NCBI RefSeq assembly: GCF_040958095.1
Contig: NC_091216.1
Span: 6,596,069 to 6,660,068 of the forward strand
Origin: Procambarus clarkii
Taxonomy: Eukaryota > Arthropoda > Malacostraca > Decapoda > Cambaridae
Direction of reading: 5' to 3'
Length of the DNA: 64,000 nt
Below are positions 12,700 to 25,000 of the stretch, one piece after another (the first letter of the stretch is position 1; each line of letters starts with the position of its first letter). A program made the translations under genes and the position numbers. The notes under the pieces are model-generated. The model saw only the letters and a list, made by a program, of their open reading frames with translations, was not told the origin of the DNA and did not search any database.

Positions 12700-14110
12700 T
12701 GTAACACTGTAAAAGTGTTTGGTTAAGGTTGCTGAGCTACAGCAACGAGTGGCCGGGCACGGCTAGTATAATATAAATTGGGGTACCACTGTAACACTGT
12801 AAAAGTGTTTGGTTTAGTTTAATACATACATAGAGTACATGAGTCACAGACAAGGATCTGAGAGGCGCCAGTTGTCTGCCTGAGATCTCACACCTCAAAG
12901 CGTTAATGACCTCAAGTGACCTGAGGTCAGATCATGAGAATTTCACCTTGCTTCCGCTAAGCTTATAGTTGGAGCCTGGTAGCCTTCAAACTTGCCGACG
13001 TTTAAGGAGTGGCTTGGTAGAGTGCCGGAGGCTATCTACTTATGGGCGGAGTTAGCTACTAGGTTCCCCAATATAAACTCGGAGAGCTATCGAGCAGAAA
13101 GCAATAGGAGACCGGCCAGCGGAGCAGAGCAGAGGCCAGCCGTCGAGATAGGCCGTCATCAGACGGGGGGTGACGCTGCCTGAAAATTGCAGACCCCCCC
13201 CCCCTCTCTATTCAACTTAGACTCAGTCCTCGGTGAGTGAACATTTAGGTGACTTGGTCGTGTTTACATATGTTGTGTGATGATCAGGGGCAGTCAAGTT
13301 GTAGGGTTCTCGAATTCTTGGATGATGACTCACTTTGCATATTAAACTGGAACATTTTAATTGAATTGCTAAATTATGATACTTCATGTGAAATATAATT
13401 ATGAATTTATTATTTAAATTGTGTTTAACTTTGTTCCCTAGAGATTTTGAGTTGAGGTGAGAAAGCCTCTGTAGTTACTGGTTTCATGGTTTAGAATGAG
13501 TACATGATAAAGATGGGACCATACTAATAATGATCTCTTGATAACATCTTTTGAGAATTTTGTGATACAGACAAGTTCCATTCCTTGTCTTGTATGTAAT
13601 GATCATGAATGGATGGTGGCAGCATTTCGTCTTCTACTATCTACTCTTCTACTTCTACTATCTACTCTTCTACTTCTACCTATCTACACCTCTCCCTCCA
13701 CCCCTCTCTAAACTCTCACTTTCAACTAATGACCCTCCTCGCTCCTCCCACCTCTCTGCCCTCTCACCCCAAACCCTCACTAATTACTTCACTATTCATT
13801 TCTTTCCTCTTCGTTTTCTCTTATACGTTTGTGGTAATGATTCTGTATTCTAGAGTTCTCTCTAGAGTTTCGGGTAAGCTGATCAAGTGACAGGCGCCTT
13901 GTAGTCTTAGCACTTAGGTAGTCAAATACCTAGGTTACAAGGTGTTGAACGAGAGAGGTTGCCTTAGGAACTCTGGAGGGTGCTCTAGAATAGTTAGCTA
14001 ACTGGGGACGGGATAACGGACAAGAGAGAGCTGTTTCCCCCGGCCTCGTTAGTTAACTGGGGGGTGGAATAATGGACAAGATAGAGCTATTTCCCCCACC
14101 CCCCGTTACA
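12700..14110 (+). repeat. 3' LTR of element 1
   Basis: The LTR is 1411 bp, TGTAAC to GTTACA. The first roughly 940 bp match the 5' LTR with only two or three substitutions (for example A/G near 12727 and C/T near 13158). From about 13630 onward there are many single-base indels and substitutions. Confidence 0.93.
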
Positions 14111-14786
14111 GCCCCATACTCTACCACTGTACCATCAGTGGCCCCACACTCTACCATTGTACCATCAGTGGTCCCATACTCGACCATTGTACCATCAATG
14201 GTCCCATACTCTACCATTGTATCATCAGTGGTCCCATACTTTACCACTGTACCATCGGTGGCCCCATGCACTACTCTGTACTATCAGTGGTCTCATACAC
14301 TACCACTGTACCATCAGTGGTCTAATACACTACAATTGTACCATGAGTTGTCCCATACACTTCCACTGTACCATCAATGGTCCCATACACTACCACTGTA
14401 CCATCAGTGGCCCCATACACTACCACTGAACCATGAGTGGTCCCATACACAACCACTGTACCATCAGTGGCCCCATATACTACCACTGTACCATCAGTTG
14501 CCCCATACACGACCACTTAAAACTTAGTGGTCCAATACTCTACCACAGAACCATCAGTGGTACCATACACTACCACTGTACCATTAGTGGCCCCATACAC
14601 TACCACTGTATTATCAGTGGTCAAATACTCTAAGATTGTACCATCAGTGGTCCCATACTCTTCCATTGTACCATCAGCGGTCCCATACTCTACCTCTGTA
14701 CCATCAGTGGCCCCAAACACTACCACTGTACCATCAGTGGCCCCATACTCAACCACTGTACCATCAGTGGTTCCATACTCTACCAT

Positions 14787-14849
14787 CTTGAGATGTATCT
14801 TGAGATGATTTCGGGGCTTTAGTATCCCCGCGGACCGGTCCTCGACCAG
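14787..14849 (-). repeat. 63-bp dispersed-repeat fragment (tracer copy 2)
   Basis: It has the same insert and flanks as 7917-7979, including AGTATCCCCGCGGACCGGTC. It lies 6870 bp downstream of copy 1. Confidence 0.8.
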
Positions 14850-17578
14850 ACCATTGTACTCTCAGTGGTACCATACTCTACCTCTGTAACATCAGTGTCC
14901 CCATACTCTACCTCTGTACCATCAGTGGCCCCATAATCTACCTCTGTACTATCAATGGCCCCATACACTACCACTGTACCATCAGTGGTCCAATACACTA
15001 CCACTGTACCATCAGTGGACCAATACTCAACCATCGTACTATCATTGGTCCAATACTCTAACATTGTACCATCAGTAGCCCCATACTCTACCACTGTACC
15101 ATCAGTGGCCCCATACTCTACCACTGTACCATCAGTTGCCCCATACTCTAACACTGTATTATCAGTGGCCCCATACTCTACCACTGTACCATTAGAGGCC
15201 GTGTACTATACCATTGTACCATCAGTGGCACCATACTTTTCCACTGTACCATCAGTTTTCCCATACTCGACCATTGTACCATCAGTTGTCCCATATTCTA
15301 CCATTGTACCATCAGTGGCCCCATACTCAACAATTGTACCATCAGTGGTCCCATACTCTACCATCGTACCATCAGTGGTCCCATACTATACCACTGTTCC
15401 ATCAGTGGCGCCATAATTTACCTCTGTACAATCAGTGGTACCATACTCTTCCACTGTACCATCAGTGGCCCCATTATTTACCACTGTACCTTCATTGGTC
15501 CCATACTCTACCACTGTACAATCATTGGCCCCATACTCTACCACTGTACCATCAGTGGTCCCATACTCTACTACTGTACCATCAGATGCCCCATACATTA
15601 CCACAGTACTATCAGTTGCCGGAAACTCTACCACTATACTATCAGTGGTCCCATACACTACTATTGTACCATCAGTGGCCCCATACTTTACCACTGTACC
15701 ATTGGTGGCCCATTACACTATCACTATACCATCAGTGGCCGCGTACACTACCACAGTACCATCAGTGGTCACATTCACTACCATTGTACCGTCAGTGGTC
15801 CCATACTCTACCACTGTACCATTAGTGGTCCCATACACTACCACTGTACGATCAGTGGCCCCATTCACAACCACTGTACCATTAGTGGTCCCATACACTA
15901 CCACTGTACCATCAGTGGCCCCATACACTACCACTGTACCATCAGTGGTCCCACACACTACCACTGTACCATCAGTGACCCCATACACTACAGTGTACCA
16001 TCAGTGACCTCATACTCTATCACTGTACCAATAATGGTCCCATACTCTACTATTGTACCATCAGTGTTTCCATACTCTAACATTGTACCATCAGTGATCC
16101 ATACTCTACCATTTAAACTTCAGTATCGCTAAAATCAACCATTGTACCATCAGTGGCCCCATACTCTACAAATGTACCATCAGTGGTCCCATACTCTACC
16201 ATCGTACCATCAGTGGTCCCATACTCTACCACTGTTCCATCGGAGGCCCCATACTTTACCTCTGTACAATCAGTGGTACCATACTCTTCCACTGTACCAT
16301 CAGTGGCCCCATACTCTATCACTGTACCGTCAATGGCCCCATACTCTACCACAGTACCATCAGTGGCCCAATTATTTACCACTGTACCTTCAGTGGTCCC
16401 ATACTCTACCACTGTACCATCAGTGGCCCCATACTCTACAACTGTACCATCAGTGGCCCCATACACTACCACAGTACCATCATTTGCCGCAAACTCTACC
16501 ACTGTACCATCAGTGGTCCCATACTCTACTATTGTACCATCAGTGGTCCCATGCACTACCACTGTACCATCATTGGCCCCATACACGACCACTGTACCAT
16601 CAGTGGGCCCCATACACTACCACTAAACCATCAGTGGTCCCATACACAACCTCTGTACCATCAGTGGCCCCATACACGATCACTGAAAACTTAGTGGTCC
16701 AATACTCTACCACAGAACCATCAGTGGTACCATACACTACCACTGTACCATTAGTGGCCCAATACACTATCACAGTACTATCAGTGGCCCCATTCACTAC
16801 CACTGTATAATTAGTGGTCCCATACACTGCCACTGTACCATCAGTGGCTCCATACACTACAACTGTACCATCAGTGGTCCCATACACTACCACTGTACCA
16901 TCATTGGCCCCCTACACTACACTGTACCATCAGTGACCCCATACTCTACCATTGTACCTTCAATGGTCCCATACTCAACTATTGTGCCATCAGTGGTCCC
17001 ATACTCTAACATTGTACCATCAGTTTTCCATACTCAACCATTTAACATTCAGTATCCCTATAATCTACCATTGAACCATCAGTGGCTCCATACTCAACCA
17101 ATGGACCATCAGTGGCCCCATAATTTACCTCTGTACAATCAGTGGTACCATACTCTTCCACTGTACCATCAGTGGCCCCAATATTTACCACTGTACCTTC
17201 AGTGGTACCATACTCTATCACTGTACCGTCAATGGCCCCATACTCTACCACAGTACCACCAGTGGCCCCATTATTTACCACTTTACCTTCAGTGGTCCCA
17301 TACTCTACCACTGTTCCATCAGTAGCCCCATACACTACCACCGTATCATCAGTTGCCGCAAACTCTACCACTATACTATCAGTGGTCCCATACTCTACTA
17401 TTGTACCATCAGTGGCCCCAGACACAACCACTGAACCATCAGGGGTCCCATACTCTGCCATTGTACCATCAGTGGTCCCATACTCCATTGTACCATCAGT
17501 GGCCCCATACACTACCACTGTACCATCAGTGGCCCCATACTCAGCCACTGTACCATCAGTTTTCCCAAACTCTACCAT

Positions 17579-17641
17579 CTTGAGATGTATCTTGAGATGA
17601 TTTCGGGGCTTTAGTGTGTCCTCGGGCCGGTCCTCGACCAG
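17579..17641 (-). repeat. 63-bp dispersed-repeat fragment (tracer copy 3)
   Basis: The same insert with the variant TTTAGTGTGTCCTCGGGCCG. Flanks are as in the other copies. Confidence 0.8.
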
Positions 17642-20600
17642 ACCATTGTACTATCAATGGTACCATACTCTACCACTGTAACATCAGTGTCCCCATACTC
17701 AACCTCTGTACCATCAGTGGCTCCATTTTCTACCTCTGTACTATCAATGGCCCCATACACTACCACTGTACCATCAGTGGTCTAATACACTACCACTGTA
17801 CCATCATGGGTCCAATACTCAACCATCGTACTATCATTGGTCCCATACTCTACCATTGTACTATCAGTAGCCCCATACTCTACCACTGTACCATCAGTGG
17901 CCCCATACTCTACCACTGTACCATCAGCTGCCCCATACTCTAACACTGTATTATCAGTGGCCCCATACTCTACCACTGTACCATTAGAGGCCGTGTACTC
18001 TACCATTGTACCATCAGTGGCCCATACTTTTCCACTGTACCATCAGTTTTCCCATACTCGACCATTGTATCATCAGTTGTTCCATATTCTCCCATTGTAC
18101 CATCAGTGGCCCCATACTTTACCACTGTACCATTGGTGGCCCATTACACTATCACTATACCTTCAGTGGCCCCATACACTACCACTGTACCATCAGTGGT
18201 CACATACACTACCATTGTAAAGTCAGTGGTCCCATACTCTACCACAGTACCATCAGTGGTCCCATACTCTACCACTGTACCTTCAGTAGGCCCATACTCT
18301 CCAACAGTACCTTTAGTGGCCTATACTCTATCACTGTACTATCAGTGGCCCCATACTTGTCCATTTAACCATCAGTGGCCCCATATACTACCACTGTACC
18401 ATCATTAGCCCCATACTCTACCACTGTAATATCAGTTGCCCCACACTCTACCATTATACCATCAGTGGTCCCATACTCAACCATTGTAACATCAATGGTC
18501 CCATACTCTAAAATTGTATCATCAGTGGTCCCATACTTTACCACTGTACCATCGGTGGCCTCATACACTACCACTGTACCATCAGTGGCCCCATACTCTT
18601 CCACTGTACCATCAGTGGTCTCATACACTACCACTGTACCATCAGTGGTCCCATACACGACCACTGTACCATCAGTGGCCCCATACTCTACCACTGAACC
18701 AACAGTGGTCCCCATACACAACCACTGTACCATCAGTGGCCCCATATACTACCACTGTACCATCAGTTGCCCCATACACGACCACTGAAAACTCAGTGGT
18801 CACATGCTCTACCACTGTACCATCAGTGATACCATTCCCTACCACTGTACCATTAGTGGTCCCATACACTACCACTGTACTATCAGTGGCCCCATTCACA
18901 AAGACTGTACCATTAGTGGTTCCATACACTACCACTGTACCATCAGTGGCCCCATACACTACTACTGTACCATCAGTGGTCCCATACACTACCACTGTAC
19001 CATCAGTGACCCCATACCCTACAGTGTACCAACAGTGACCTCATACTCTACCACTGTACCATTAATGGTCCCATACTCTACTATTGTACCATCAGTGTTT
19101 CCATACTCTATTATTGTACCATCACTGGTCCATACTCTACCATTTAACCTTCAGTATCCCTAAAATCAATAATTGTACCATCAGTGGCCCCATACTCTAC
19201 CAATGTACCATCAGTGGTCCCATACTCTACCATCGTACCATCAGTGGTCCCATACTTTACCTCTGTACAATCAGTGGTACCATACTCTTCCACTGTACCA
19301 TCAGTGGCCCCATACTCTACCACTGTACCGTCAATGGCCCCATACTCTACCACAGTACCATCAGTGGCCCCATACTCTACAACTGTACCTTCAGTGGTCC
19401 CATACTCTACCACTGTATCATCAGTGGTCCCATACACTACCACTGTACTATCAGTGGCCTCATTCACAAAGACTGTACCATTAAGGGTCCCATTCACTAC
19501 TACTGTACCATCAGTGGTCCCATACTCTACCACTGTACCATCAGTGGTCCTTTACTCTACTATTGTACCATCAGTGCCCCATTCACTACCACTGTACCAT
19601 CAGTGGTCCCATACTCTACTATTGTACCATCAGTGGTCCCATGCACTACCACTGTACCATCATTGGCCCCATACACGACCACTGAATACTTAGTGGTCCT
19701 ATACTCTACCACAGAACCATCAGTGGTACCATACACTACCACTGTACCATTAGTGGCCCAATACACTATCACAGTACTATCAGTGGCCCCATTCACTACC
19801 ACTGTACCATTAGTGGTCCCATACACTGCCACTGTACCATCAGTGGCCCCATACACTACTACAGTACCATCAGTGGTCCCATACACTACCACTGTACCAT
19901 CAGTGGCCCCCCTACACTACACTGTACCATCAGTGACCCCATACTCTACCATTGTACCCTCAATGGTCCCATACTCGACTATTGTGTTATCAGTGGTCCC
20001 ATACTCTAACATTGTACCATCAGTTTTCCATACTCAACCATTTAACCTTCAGTATCCCTATAATCTACCATTGTACCATCATTGGCCCCATACTCAACCA
20101 TTGTACCATCAGTGGTCCCATACTCTACTATTGTACCATCAGTGGTCCCATACTCTACCACTGTTCCATCAGTGGCCCCATAATTTACCTCTGTACAATC
20201 AGTGGTACCATACTCTTCCACTGTACCATCCGTGGCCCCATACACTACCACAGTACCATCAGTTGCCGCAAATTCTACCACTATACTATCAGTGGTCCCA
20301 TACTCTACTATTGTACCATCAGTGGCCCCAGACACTACCACTGCACCATCAGAGGTCCCATACCCTGCCATTGTACCATCAGTGGTCCCATACTCCATTG
20401 TACCATCAGTGGCATCATACACTACCACTGTACCATTAGTGGCCCCATACATTACCACTGTACCATCAGTGGTCTCATACTCTACCACTGTACCATCAGT
20501 GGCCCCATACTCTTCCACTGTACCATCAGTGGTCCCATACTCTACCACTGTACCATCAGTGGCCCCATACTCTACCACTGTACCAGCAGTGGTCCCAAAT

Positions 20601-21389
20601 TCTACCATTGTACAGTCATTGTAACAACAGTGGTCCCATACTCTACCACTCTACCGTCAGTGGTCCCATATTCTACCACTGTACGATCACTGGTCCCGTA
20701 CTCCACGATTGTACCATCAGCGGTCCTATTCTAAACCACTGTACCATCAGTGGTCCCATACTCTACCACTGTACCTTCAGTGGGCCCATACTCTCCAACA
20801 GTACCATTAGTGGCTCATACTCTATCACTGTACTATCAGTGGCCCCATATACTACCACTGTACCATCATTGGCCCCATACTCTACCATTGTACCATCAGT
20901 GGCCCCCACACTCTACCATTGTACCATCAGTGGTCCCATACTCGACCATTGTACCATCAATGGTCCCATACTCTACCATTGTATCATCAGTGGTTTCATA
21001 CTTTACCACTGTACCATCGGTGGCCCCATACACTACCCTGTACTATCAGTGGTCTCATACACTACCACTGTACCATCAGTGGTCTAATACACTACAATTG
21101 TACTATAAGTTGTCCCATACACTTCCACTGTACCATCAGTGGTCCCATACACTACCACTGTACCATCAGTGGCCCCATACACTACCACTGAACCATAAGT
21201 GGTCCCATACACAACCACTGTACCATCAGTGGCCCCATATACTACCACTGTACCATCAGTTGCCCCATACACGACCACTGAAAACTCAGTGGTCACATGC
21301 TCTACCACTGTACCATCAGTGATACCATACCCTACCACTGTACCATTAGTGGTCCCATACACTACCACTGTACAATTCTGTACAGTTGA

Positions 21390-22091
21390 ATTCTGTGTTG
21401 TTCCTGTACAAGGAACAACAATTCTAATATACAAGGGGCGGAGGCTATAGTCAGGGATGAAACTGAGGCTGAAACTCAGGAAGTTGCAAACTCTGACTCA
21501 GTAGGCCAGGATGTAGATGACAGTAAACTAGAAAGTGTACCAGACAGCACTGACAGCTCGATAGGTACAGACACCACGACGGTTCTCGATAGAGCAATTC
21601 AGAACAGAAGGACAGACTTATGCAAATTTTATGCAAAGGGCATATGCAGACATAGATATGCTGGTAATAAGAAAGGATTAGAATGCAGTTACCAACATCC
21701 CAAAAAATGTTTAAATATGCTTAGGAAAGGTGAGTGTCGATTTGGATCAATATGTAGGTTTTTCCATCCTGACATGTGCCAAACCTCACTGGAGGACAGA
21801 AAATGCTATGACCTTAGCTGCCCACACTTTCACGTGAAAGGCACGGAACGCTACATAAAGAGTGGCAAGCAGGATAATGAATTTGGAGGAAACTCTATAA
21901 ATTTTTTATACCAGACCGGCAGAGAATTCAAAAGGAGCAGCATGGAGAGTGTATGGAACTGGATGCCAGATCCACTGGCATTCCAGAATTACAGATACAA
22001 CTACCCACCGACAGGGAACTACAACTACGACAGAAAACTGCCCTACAACAATCAGTACTGGTCAGAACAAACTCATTATGTCCACGATTAA
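21390..22091 (+). CDS. LINE ORF1 protein with three CCCH zinc fingers (5'-truncated)
   Basis: The frame is open from 21390, after a TGA at 21387, to TAA at 22089-22091. There is no ATG before 21717, and the left end abuts satellite, so the N-terminus was lost. The first 70 or so codons are rich in Asp, Glu, Ser and Thr. Three zinc-finger-like motifs follow: C-X7-C-X12-C-X3-H (starting LCKFYAKGIC), C-X8-C-X5-C-X3-H (CLNMLRKGEC to CRFFH) and C-X8-C-X4-C-X3-H (CQTSLEDRKC to CPHFH). The C-terminal third is rich in Asn, Tyr and Gln (FQNYRYNYPP). In other LINEs ORF1 binds the element RNA; CCHC knuckles or RRMs are the usual modules, so CCCH fingers are uncommon. An RNA-binding role is inference. 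The stop overlaps the ORF2 start. Confidence 0.8.
   Translation: MLCCSCTRNNNSNIQGAEAIVRDETEAETQEVANSDSVGQDVDDSKLESVPDSTDSSIGTDTTTVLDRAIQNRRTDLCKFYAKGICRHRYAGNKKGLECSYQHPKKCLNMLRKGECRFGSICRFFHPDMCQTSLEDRKCYDLSCPHFHVKGTERYIKSGKQDNEFGGNSINFLYQTGREFKRSSMESVWNWMPDPLAFQNYRYNYPPTGNYNYDRKLPYNNQYWSEQTHYVHD
21397..21419 (+). other. Inverted repeat near the LINE 5' end
   Basis: GTTGTTCCT (21397-21405) and AGGAACAAC (21411-21419) are perfect 9-bp arms around GTACA. It lies inside the coding frame, about 25 bp from the insertion junction. Function unknown. Confidence 0.6.
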
Positions 22092-22093
22092 TG
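22089..22093 (+). promoter_or_regulatory. TAATG stop-start overlap between ORF1 and ORF2
   Basis: ORF1 stops with TAA at 22089-22091 and an in-frame ORF2 ATG is at 22091-22093. The same UAAUG arrangement is known to couple ORF1 and ORF2 translation in the Bombyx LINE SART1. The ORF2 frame is also open upstream to an ATG at 21953, so 22091 is preferred because of this overlap and because the endonuclease homology starts about 20 codons later. Confidence 0.65.
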
Positions 22094-25000
22094 GACGTGC
22101 CGAAAAAGTCTCCCATTCAAATTATCACTAATAGAGTAACCTCATTCATCTTTGCCAACATACAAGGACTGAAAACAAGAACAAACAACAAAGTACAGTT
22201 CATAAATGGCCTCCTCACGGAGTCAAATGCAGTATTTGGAGCTTTCACAGAAACCCATGCAGGGGAATTGTTGGACAGTGAGATCTGGATTCCAGGATAT
22301 AACCTATACAGGTGTGATAGGAAAATTAGGTCACATGGAGGAGTGGGTCTGTATATTAGGGAAGACCTTGTATGCTCGGAGCTCCTTAACGGTACAAATG
22401 AGGTGGTAGAGGTACTGGGATTAAAAATAGAGAAAATAAATTTAGTGATTATACTAATATACAAACCGCCAGATGCAACGGCTGAGGAATTCACAGAACA
22501 GATAAGCAAAATAGAGAATAGCCTTGATAATTTGGAGAACCCGATACCTGATATTATTTTCCTAGGTGACTTCAACTTGCCTAGTCTCAGGTGGAAAATA
22601 GCAAACAATAATATTATACCAGGAAATCTATCAGGACCTAACCAACCACAGATTAGAGAACTACTTAGATTCTGTGACAAATTTTCACTCAATCAGCAGA
22701 TATCGGAGCCAACGAGAAATGAAAATATTCTAGATCTGGTCTTTACGAACAATGAAGACATTATCAGAGACATTACGATATCAGATACCACATACTCAGA
22801 TCACAAACTCATTGAAGTGCAAACGACCATCAATACTCAGAATAGACTTAAAACGTTGATAAAGCGAGAGGGGCTATTCAGTAAATTCAATTTTAATAAT
22901 AAAAGGATAGACTGGGAGATAATAAACAGGGAACTTACAAACATTCCATGGGGAACTGTTCTAAATAATACAAGTCCTACAGAAGGAATAGAAAAACTTA
23001 CTTCAGAAGCGTATCAAGTCTGTCTGAAACATGTTCCTTTGAGGAAAGCCAGAAAGAGATCTAACGTAGAAAGAGAACGCAGACGACACTATAAACGCAG
23101 GAAAAAAATAACGGAACTGCTTATGCAGACACGAATTTCCCGTCAAAGAAGGAATAATTTAAATAGGGAGATTGAAGAAATCGAGCGGAAATTGAAACAC
23201 TCATATGAAACTGAAGAAAGGCAGTTAGAACAGAAAGCAATTCAGGAAATAAAGAAAAATCCAAAATATTTCTTCTCATATGCGAAATCAAAAGCAAAAA
23301 CCACTGAGAGTATTGGACCTATTCGTACAAGTGAAGGTTCATACACGGAGGATGACAAAGAAATTAGTGAAATCCTAAAAAAGCAGTATGAGGACATGTT
23401 TAGCACTCCAATAAACAACATGAAGGTGGAAGATCCAGACAATTTCTTTATGCGGGATATTCAAACCCCGGTAAATATAACTGATATAAACACGAGCGCA
23501 CTAAATTTTGAAAAAGAAATTGAAAACATGCCCATGCACTCGGCCCCAGGTCCAGACTCATGGAATTCAATATTTATAAAGAAATGCAAAGTGCCGGTAG
23601 CACAGGCACTCAGTATAGTGTGGAGGAAGAGCTTGGACACGGGGGAGATACCAGATGCACTTAAAGTAGCAGACATAGCCCCTCTACACAAGGGAGGGAG
23701 CAAAGCATTGGCAAAAAATTATAGACCAGTTGCACTAACATCGCACATCATAAAAGTATTTGAGAGAGTGATTAGGAGTCAGGTCACCAATTTCATGGAG
23801 ACCAATGACCTTCATAACCCAGGCCAACATGGATTTCGAGCGGGAAGATCGTGCCTCTCACAGCTACTTGAGCACTACGACAAAGTCACTGAGGCATTAG
23901 AAGAGAAACAGAATGCTGATGTGATATACACGGACTTCGCAAAGGCCTTCGATAAATGTGACCATGGCGTGATAGCACACAAAATGAAGTCAATGGGAAT
24001 AACCGGTAAAGTAGGACGCTGGATACTCAGTTTTCTGTCAAACAGGACTCAGCGAGTAACGGTCAACCATATAAAATCTAGTCCAAGTGCAGTGAAAAGC
24101 TCTGTACCTCAGGGTACAGTCCTTGCACCACTGCTTTTCCTTATTCTCATATCAGATATAGACAAAAATACAAGTCACAGCTTCGTATCATCCTTTGCAG
24201 ATGACACAAAAATCAGTATGAAAATTACCTCGGCTCAGGACATTGAAAAACTTCAAGCTGATATTAATAAAGTTTTCGACTGGGCATCAGAAAATAACAT
24301 GATGTTTAACAGTGATAAATTCCAGGTACTCAGGTACGGTAAAAATGAGGACCTTAAACATAATACAGAGCACAAAACACAATCAAATGTACCCATAGTA
24401 GGAAAACAGCATGTAAAGGATTTGGGAATAATAATGTCTGACGACCTAACGTTTAAGGAGCATAACCAAGCAAATATTGCGACAGCCAGAAAAATGATAG
24501 GATGGATTACGAGAACTTTCAAATCCAGGGATCCCATCACAATGGTTGTACTCTTCAAGGCACTGGTGTTGTCCCGTCTTGAGTACTGCTCAGTACTCAC
24601 TTCCCCCTTCAAAGCAGGAGAGATTGCCGAAATAGAGGGAATACAGAGAACATATACGGCACGCATAGACGCAATAAAGCACCTAAATTATTGGGATCGT
24701 CTCAAAGCCCTCCAAATGTACTCACTAGAAAGAAGACGAGAGAGATATCAAATAATATACACCTGGAAGATACTGGAGGGCCAAGTACCAAATCTACACA
24801 GTAAAATAACAACGTACTGGAGTGAACGACATGGAAGAAAATGTAGAATAGAACCAACGAAGAGCAGAGGTGCCATAGGCACAATCAGAGAACACTGTAT
24901 AAACATCAGAGGTCCGCGGTTGTTCAACGTCCTCCCAGCAAGCATAAGAAATATTGCCGGAACAACCGTGGACATTTTCAAGAGGAAACTAGATTTATTC

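Larger units (their letters stand above)
9110..14110 (+). mobile_element. Non-autonomous LTR retrotransposon (element 1)
   Basis: Two direct repeats of about 1.4 kb (9110-10528 and 12700-14110) both begin TGTAAC and end GTTACA. The target duplication GCCC is at 9106-9109 and 14111-14114. Removing the element and one GCCC restores a normal satellite unit. The 2171-bp interior has a candidate primer binding site directly after the left LTR and a purine tract directly before the right LTR, which sets the plus orientation. No gag, protease, RT, RNase H or integrase motif is present inside, so movement would need proteins from elsewhere. Confidence 0.93.
14111..21373. repeat. 30-bp satellite array, block 2
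   Basis: The same 30-bp unit as at 4873-9109, about 240 copies. Long-range copies are visible: 14787-15830 matches 7917-8960 (offset about 6.87 kb), and 16930-19500 matches 26130-28700 (offset 9200 bp). Confidence 0.97.
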
